Source: CAXTEJ01 sp964243295 (GTDB lineage: Bacteria > Actinomycetota > Actinomycetes > Actinomycetales > Angustibacteraceae). From it: a DNA stretch of 8,932 bases. A program made the position numbers and the translations under genes. Of the stretch, positions 5,700 through 8,932 are shown one piece after another. The notes beneath the pieces were generated by a model. It was not told the origin of the DNA, made no database searches, and saw nothing but the letters and a program-made list of their open reading frames with translations. Where the stretch lies: positions 1 to 8,932 of the forward strand of contig CAXTEJ010000087.1 of NCBI GenBank assembly GCA_964243295.1. The letters are read 5' to 3'. Position 1 is the first letter of the stretch, and every line of letters starts with the position of its first letter.

Positions 5700-7842
5700 C
5701 CATCCCGCGCAGCTCCTTCTTGAGCTCGTTGACCTCGTCGCGCAGCCGCGCCGCGAGCTCGAACTGCAGGTCGCGGGCGGCGTCGTGCATCGAGTCGCTG
5801 AGCTGCTGGATGAGCTGCGCGAGCTCGGCCCGCGGCATGCCCGCCAGCTGCTTGACGTGCTTGCCGGCCGTCCCGGACGGCGAGCTCATGCCGGGCACCG
5901 GCGCCTTGCCCCGGGACTGCTGGCGACCGCCGCCGCCCACGAGCTCGGGGTCGTCGCGGACGATGTCGTCGAGGATGTCGGCGATGCGCTTGCGCAGCGG
6001 CTGCGGGTCGAGCCCGCGCTCGGTGTTGTAGGCGATCTGCTTCGCGCGCCGGCGCGTCGTCTCGTCGATCGCCTTGGCCATCGACGGCGTGATCGTGTCG
6101 GCGTACATGTGCACCTGCCCCGAGACGTTGCGGGCCGCGCGGCCGATCGTCTGGATGAGCGACCGGCCCGACCGCAGGAAGCCCTCCTTGTCGGCGTCCA
6201 GGATCGACACGAGGGACACCTCGGGCAGGTCGAGGCCCTCGCGCAGCAGGTTGATGCCGACCAGGACGTCGTAGTGGCCCTGCCGCAGCTCCTTGAGCAG
6301 CTCGATGCGGCGGATCGTGTCGACCTCGCTGTGCAGGTAGCGCACGCGGATGCCGAGCTCGAGCAGGTAGTCGGTGAGGTCCTCCGACATCTTCTTGGTG
6401 AGCGTCGTGACGAGCACCCGCTCGTCCTTCTCGGCGCGCACGCGGATCTCGTGCACGAGGTCGTCGATCTGCCCCTTCGTGGGCTTGACGACGATCTCGG
6501 GATCGACCAGCCCGGTCGGGCGGATGACCTGCTCGACGACGTCGTTGCGGACCCGGCTCATCTCGTAGTCGCCGGGCGTCGCCGACAGGTAGACCGTCTG
6601 GCCGACCCGCTCGAGGAACTCCTCCCACTTCAGCGGCCGGTTGTCCATGGCGCTCGGCAGCCGGAAGCCGTGGTCGACCAGCGTGCTCTTGCGCGAGCGG
6701 TCGCCCTCGTACATCGCGCCGATCTGGGGCACCGTCACGTGCGACTCGTCCAGGACCAGCAGGAAGTCCTCGGGGAAGTAGTCGAGCAGCGTGTGCGGCG
6801 CGGTGCCGGGCGAGCGGCCGTCGATGTGGCGGCTGTAGTTCTCGATGCCGTTGCAGAAGCCGACCTGGCGCATCATCTCGAGGTCGTAGGTGGTGCGCAT
6901 GCGCAGCCGCTGCGCCTCGAGCAGCTTGCCCTGCGCCTCCATCTGCGCCAGGCGGTCGGCCAGCTCGAGCTCGATGCCGCGAGTCGCCCGCTCCATCCGC
7001 TCGGGTCCCGCGACGTAGTGGGTGGCCGGGAAGACGAAGACCTCCTCGTGCTCCTCCACGATCTCGCCGGTGAGCGGGTGCAGCGTCATGACGCGCTCGA
7101 TCTCGTCGCCGAACATCTCGACCCGCACGGCGAGCTCCTCGTAGACCGGGAAGACCTCGACGGTGTCGCCCCGCACCCGGAACGTGCCGCGGGTGAAGGC
7201 CAGGTCGTTGCGGGTGTACTGCACGTCGACGAGCTTGCGCAGCAGGTGGTCCCGCTCGATCGTGTCGCCGACGGTCAGCCGGACCATGCGGTCGACGTAC
7301 TCCTGCGGCGTGCCGAGGCCGTAGATGCAGGACACGGACGCGACCACGATGACGTCGCGCCGGGTGAGCAGCGACATCGTCGCGGAGTGGCGCAGCCGCT
7401 CGACCTCCTCGTTGATCGAGGAGTCCTTCTCGATGTAGGTGTCGGTCTGCGGGACGTAGGCCTCGGGCTGGTAGTAGTCGTAGTAGGAGACGAAGTACTC
7501 GACCGCGTTGTGCGGGAACAGCTCGCGGAACTCGTTGGCGAGCTGCGCGGCGAGCGTCTTGTTCGGTGCCATGACGAGCGTCGGCCGCTGCACCTGCTCG
7601 ACGAGCCAGGCGGTGGTGGCGCTCTTGCCGGTGCCGGTGGCGCCGAGCAGGACGATGTCGGGCTGGCCCGCCTCGAGGCGCCGTGTGAGGTCGGCGATGG
7701 CGGTCGGCTGGTCGCCGGCGGGCGAGTAGTCGCTGACCACCTGGAAGCGCCGCGTCGAGCGCTTGAGGTCGGTGGCGAGACGCGGCACGGACGGCTTCGC
7801 GCCGTGCGGTGCAGGTGAGCGGGCGGGCTCAGTGATGGTCAC
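5680..7842 (-). CDS. uvrB: UvrABC system protein B (excinuclease ABC subunit B)
   Basis: UvrB is the DNA-damage verification helicase-like subunit of bacterial nucleotide excision repair. It is loaded by UvrA and then recruits UvrC to cut both sides of the lesion. The 720-residue protein is full length and shows all landmarks. Walker A is GATGTGKS (67-74). The beta-hairpin that inserts into DNA includes YYDYYQPEAYVPQ (120-132). The DESH box is at 365-368. LSATPG is at 419-424, GINLLREGLDLPE at 529-541, and motif VI QTIGRAARN at 564-572. A Gly/Ser-rich linker (635-665) leads to the C-terminal UVR motif (about 673-708; FELAARLRDEVNELKKEL), which contacts UvrC. The GTG at 7842 gives a roughly 30-residue N-terminal lead before FQVVSDYSPAGDQP, a little longer than common. 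An internal GTG about 18 codons in is possible, but the -10-like TACCGT six bases before 7842 favours the upstream start. No ribosome-binding site and no LexA-type GAAC-N4-GTTC box is visible in the 82 bases upstream. Confidence 0.98.
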   Translation of the reverse strand: MTITEPARSPAPHGAKPSVPRLATDLKRSTRRFQVVSDYSPAGDQPTAIADLTRRLEAGQPDIVLLGATGTGKSATTAWLVEQVQRPTLVMAPNKTLAAQLANEFRELFPHNAVEYFVSYYDYYQPEAYVPQTDTYIEKDSSINEEVERLRHSATMSLLTRRDVIVVASVSCIYGLGTPQEYVDRMVRLTVGDTIERDHLLRKLVDVQYTRNDLAFTRGTFRVRGDTVEVFPVYEELAVRVEMFGDEIERVMTLHPLTGEIVEEHEEVFVFPATHYVAGPERMERATRGIELELADRLAQMEAQGKLLEAQRLRMRTTYDLEMMRQVGFCNGIENYSRHIDGRSPGTAPHTLLDYFPEDFLLVLDESHVTVPQIGAMYEGDRSRKSTLVDHGFRLPSAMDNRPLKWEEFLERVGQTVYLSATPGDYEMSRVRNDVVEQVIRPTGLVDPEIVVKPTKGQIDDLVHEIRVRAEKDERVLVTTLTKKMSEDLTDYLLELGIRVRYLHSEVDTIRRIELLKELRQGHYDVLVGINLLREGLDLPEVSLVSILDADKEGFLRSGRSLIQTIGRAARNVSGQVHMYADTITPSMAKAIDETTRRRAKQIAYNTERGLDPQPLRKRIADILDDIVRDDPELVGGGGRQQSRGKAPVPGMSSPSGTAGKHVKQLAGMPRAELAQLIQQLSDSMHDAARDLQFELAARLRDEVNELKKELRGMDAAGVR

Positions 7843-7848
7843 CGCTCA

Positions 7849-7854
7849 ACGGTA
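7849..7854 (-). promoter_or_regulatory. Candidate -10 element for uvrB, leaderless arrangement
   Basis: TACCGT on the minus strand fits TAnnnT and is followed by six bases and then the GTG start of uvrB, so RNA would begin at or beside the start codon. No Shine-Dalgarno sequence exists here, which is consistent with leaderless translation, a frequent mode in actinobacteria. No convincing -35 was found 16-18 bases upstream. The same hexamer at the same distance precedes the small ORF upstream of coaE. Confidence 0.45.
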
Positions 7855-7887
7855 CGTCCGGGGTGCGACAGAACGCTGCGCGCGCAG

Positions 7888-7919
7888 GACGGCCCAGGTC
7901 AGGGGCCCGCACGGCCGTC
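7888..7919 (-). terminator. Hairpin after coaE, possible terminator
   Basis: GACGGCC and GGCCGTC (7888-7894 with 7913-7919) form a perfect 7-bp stem with an 18-base loop, starting five bases past the coaE stop. An alternative inner pairing GGCCC/GGGCC also exists. There is no U-run. A stop here together with the uvrB -10 element would make coaE and uvrB separate transcripts. Confidence 0.35.
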
Positions 7920-7924
7920 GGCGC

Positions 7925-8530
7925 TCAGCGCGGGCGGGCCGCCCGCAGCTCCGCCCAGAGCCGCTCGACCTGCGGGGCGAGCTCGTCGAGCGGGCCGTCG
8001 TTGGCGACGACGTGGGTGGCCACGGCGAGCTTCGCCTCGAGCGGCGCCTGCGCAGCGATCCGGGCCCGGGCGTCGTCCGCGGCCATCCCCCGCAGGCGCA
8101 CCAGGCGGTCGAGCTGGGTCTCGGGCGAGGCGGCCACGACGACGACCTCGTCGTACCGGTCGGCCAGACCGTTCTCGACGAGCAGCGCGACGTCGTGCAC
8201 CACGACCTCCGCGCCGGCCGCCTCGGCCTCGGCCTGCAGCGCGGCGTACCGCTTCCCCACCAGCGGGTGCACGATCGCGTTGAGCCGGGCCAGCTGCGCG
8301 GGGTCGCCGAAGACGGTCCGGCCCAGCCGCTCGCGGTCGAGCGAGCCGTCGGGGCGCAGGACCTCGCGGCCGAACGCCTCCACCACGGCGGCGAGCCCGG
8401 ACGTGCCCGCGGCGACGACCTCGCGCGCCATCGCGTCGGCGTCCAGCACCACCGCGCCGTAGGACGCGAGCAGCGCGCTCACCGCCGACTTGCCCGAGCC
8501 GATGCCGCCGGTGAGCCCGACCGTCCTCAC
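7925..8530 (-). CDS. coaE: Dephospho-CoA kinase
   Basis: CoaE phosphorylates the 3'-hydroxyl of dephospho-CoA with ATP, the last step of coenzyme A synthesis, in the cytoplasm. The 201-residue protein is the usual single-domain length, without the extra C-terminal domain found in mycobacterial CoaE. The P-loop is GLTGGIGSGKS (5-15). DADAMARE (30-37) is the conserved acidic motif after strand 2. VNA/HP-type residues appear in LNAIVHPL (83-90). VVHDVALLVENG (110-121) corresponds to the conserved DVPLLxE segment, with Ala in place of the usual Pro. RLRGMAADDARARIAAQ (145-161) is the lid/R-x-x-x-Q region, and VVANDGP (174-180) is typical of the C-terminal part. The start is GTG at 8530, with GAAGGAG at 8544-8538 and a 7-base spacer. 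That GTG overlaps the TGA of a possible 44-codon upstream ORF, see the next entry. uvrB follows 82 bases downstream on the same strand. Confidence 0.97.
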   Translation of the reverse strand: MRTVGLTGGIGSGKSAVSALLASYGAVVLDADAMAREVVAAGTSGLAAVVEAFGREVLRPDGSLDRERLGRTVFGDPAQLARLNAIVHPLVGKRYAALQAEAEAAGAEVVVHDVALLVENGLADRYDEVVVVAASPETQLDRLVRLRGMAADDARARIAAQAPLEAKLAVATHVVANDGPLDELAPQVERLWAELRAARPR

Positions 8531-8661
8531 GCCGCCGCTCCTTCGCCGTGCTGGACGGGCGCGCCCGCGCCCCGCCCGGGACGGCCCGGCTGGACGGGGC
8601 GCCCGGGGTGGGCGCGGTGGGCGTTGCGGGGGCCGGAGGAGGAGCCGGCTGCGCGCGTCAT
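8527..8661 (-). CDS. Possible 44-residue leader ORF overlapping coaE
   Basis: An ATG at 8661 opens a 44-codon frame whose TGA (8529-8527) overlaps the coaE GTG start (8530-8528) as GTGA, the classic arrangement for coupled translation. No Shine-Dalgarno sequence precedes the ATG. Instead a -10-like TACCGT ends six bases before it, which would give a leaderless mRNA. The product (MTRAAGSSSGPRNAHRAH...) is rich in Gly, Pro, Arg and Ala, has no recognisable domain and no membrane segment. About nine in ten codons end in G or C, slightly above positions 1 and 2, which is compatible with coding but weak evidence in such GC-rich DNA. It may be only the transcribed leader of coaE. The frame stays open upstream to 8793, but the promoter geometry favours 8661. 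Confidence 0.35.
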   Translation of the reverse strand: MTRAAGSSSGPRNAHRAHPGRPVQPGRPGRGAGAPVQHGEGAAA

Positions 8662-8667
8662 CCGAGC

Positions 8668-8696
8668 ACGGTAGCGAGCGAGTCGCACACGCTCAG
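8668..8696 (-). promoter_or_regulatory. Candidate promoter for the coaE leader ORF and coaE
   Basis: On the minus strand, CTGAGC (8696-8691, three of six matches to TTGACA, including TGA) is followed after 17 bases by TACCGT (8673-8668). The predicted start of RNA is the A of the ATG at 8661. This is the best-formed promoter in the window. It lies in the divergent region (8662-8802) shared with the plus-strand gene at 8803, for which I see no convincing promoter. Confidence 0.45.
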
Positions 8697-8802
8697 CGAC
8701 AGTCCGCCGGACCGTGCCTGAGGACGCTCTGACGTGGGAAGATGGGCGTTCTGCGCTGCCCGCCCACCCGGGTCGGGCCGCCGCACCGACCACGGAGACC
8801 GC

Positions 8803-8932
8803 ATGAGCACCACAGGCCGCCGGCTGGCCCGCGCGACGCCCCGTCCTTCCGCAGCAGGCCCGTCCGCAGCAGGCCCGTCCGCAGCAGGCCCGTCCGCAGC
8901 AGGCCCGTCCGCAGCAGGCCCGTCCGCAGCAG
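8803..8932 (+). CDS. Unknown protein with N-terminal (AAGPS)n repeats (5' part only)
   Basis: ATG at 8803 is preceded by GGAGA (8794-8798) with good spacing and opens a frame without stops to the window end (43 codons). It begins MSTTGRRLARATPRPS and continues as perfect AAGPS repeats encoded by the 15-bp array. No domain is visible. The Ala/Pro/Gly/Ser repeat is likely a disordered linker or tail, and real sequence identity must lie beyond the window. The gene is divergent from coaE. The start codon and ribosome-binding site are credible; the function cannot be guessed. Because the repeat is open in all six frames, the open frame over it is not in itself proof of coding. Confidence 0.55.
   Translation, partial: MSTTGRRLARATPRPSAAGPSAAGPSAAGPSAAGPSAAGPSAA
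8851..8932 (+). repeat. Perfect 15-bp tandem repeat (about 5.5 copies) reaching the window edge
   Basis: The unit GCAGCAGGCCCGTCC repeats without any mismatch at 8851, 8866, 8881, 8896 and 8911, followed by a partial copy of 7 bases at 8926-8932. Being a multiple of three, it keeps the plus-strand frame and adds AAGPS per copy. Complete identity between copies indicates recent expansion. The true copy number is unknown because the window ends inside the array. Confidence 0.95.

Noticed and set aside
5506..7818. A 770-codon open frame on the plus strand opposite uvrB
   Set aside because: It is the antisense shadow of uvrB in very GC-rich DNA, where reverse frames rarely contain stops. The product is low-complexity and the opposite strand has an unmistakable full-length UvrB.
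7843..7924. Looked for a LexA/SOS box upstream of uvrB
   Set aside because: The only GAAC, at 7871, has no GTTC partner four bases on. No SOS-type palindrome is present in this gap.
8527..8793. Longer 88-residue version of the small ORF in front of coaE
   Set aside because: The extra N-terminal part crosses the predicted promoter and the divergent region, has no ribosome-binding site and is low-complexity; only the 44-codon version has supporting context.
8851..8932. CRISPR array
   Set aside because: The 15-bp units are directly adjacent with no spacers and are in frame with a start codon, so it is a simple tandem repeat.

Overview
The window is very GC-rich, uses GTG and TTG starts freely and has strong third-position GC bias. 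Together with the gene content this points to a high-GC actinobacterium (Actinomycetota). The UvrB, TerC and glycosyltransferase-cluster proteins resemble those of Streptomyces and Frankia/Geodermatophilus-type actinobacteria as I remember them; I cannot place it more finely without a search. The right end stops inside a tandem repeat, which suggests a contig break there.

Layout. (1) 1-1005, minus: a TerC-family membrane metal exporter whose 3' end lies outside the window. Its 5' leader (about 1006-1172) carries a yybP-ykoY-type manganese riboswitch with a visible ribosome-binding-site switch. (2) 1222-1854, plus: a class I SAM methyltransferase, divergent from terC. (3) 1859-2263, minus: a hotdog-fold acyl-CoA thioesterase, convergent with it. 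(4) 2352-5468, minus: a tightly overlapping three-gene operon in the order GT4 glycosyltransferase, class I methyltransferase, then an alpha/alpha-toroid protein usually annotated 'prenyltransferase'. With the gene at 1222 these four form a cluster I recall as conserved in actinobacteria but uncharacterised. (5) 5680-7842, minus: uvrB, whose stop codon lies inside a small direct-repeat array. (6) 7925-8530, minus: coaE, preceded by a possible 44-codon leader ORF overlapping it by GTGA. (7) 8803 to the end, plus: the start of an unknown gene that runs into a perfect 15-bp repeat.

How the parts work together. uvrB (nucleotide excision repair) and coaE (last step of CoA synthesis) are housekeeping genes that often neighbour each other in actinobacteria. 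The GT4/methyltransferase/toroid/methyltransferase set looks like a small pathway that glycosylates and methylates an unknown acceptor. The terC gene appears to be switched on at the translational level when Mn2+ is high, consistent with Mn2+ export.

Regulation. Three minus-strand starts (uvrB, the coaE leader ORF and, more weakly, the thioesterase) lack a Shine-Dalgarno sequence but have a -10-like hexamer ending exactly six bases before the start codon, suggesting leaderless transcripts. The other starts, apart from the overlapping methyltransferase at 4143, have clear ribosome-binding sites. No CRISPR, tRNA, rRNA, IS element or phage gene was seen. No gap between genes exceeds 300 bases.
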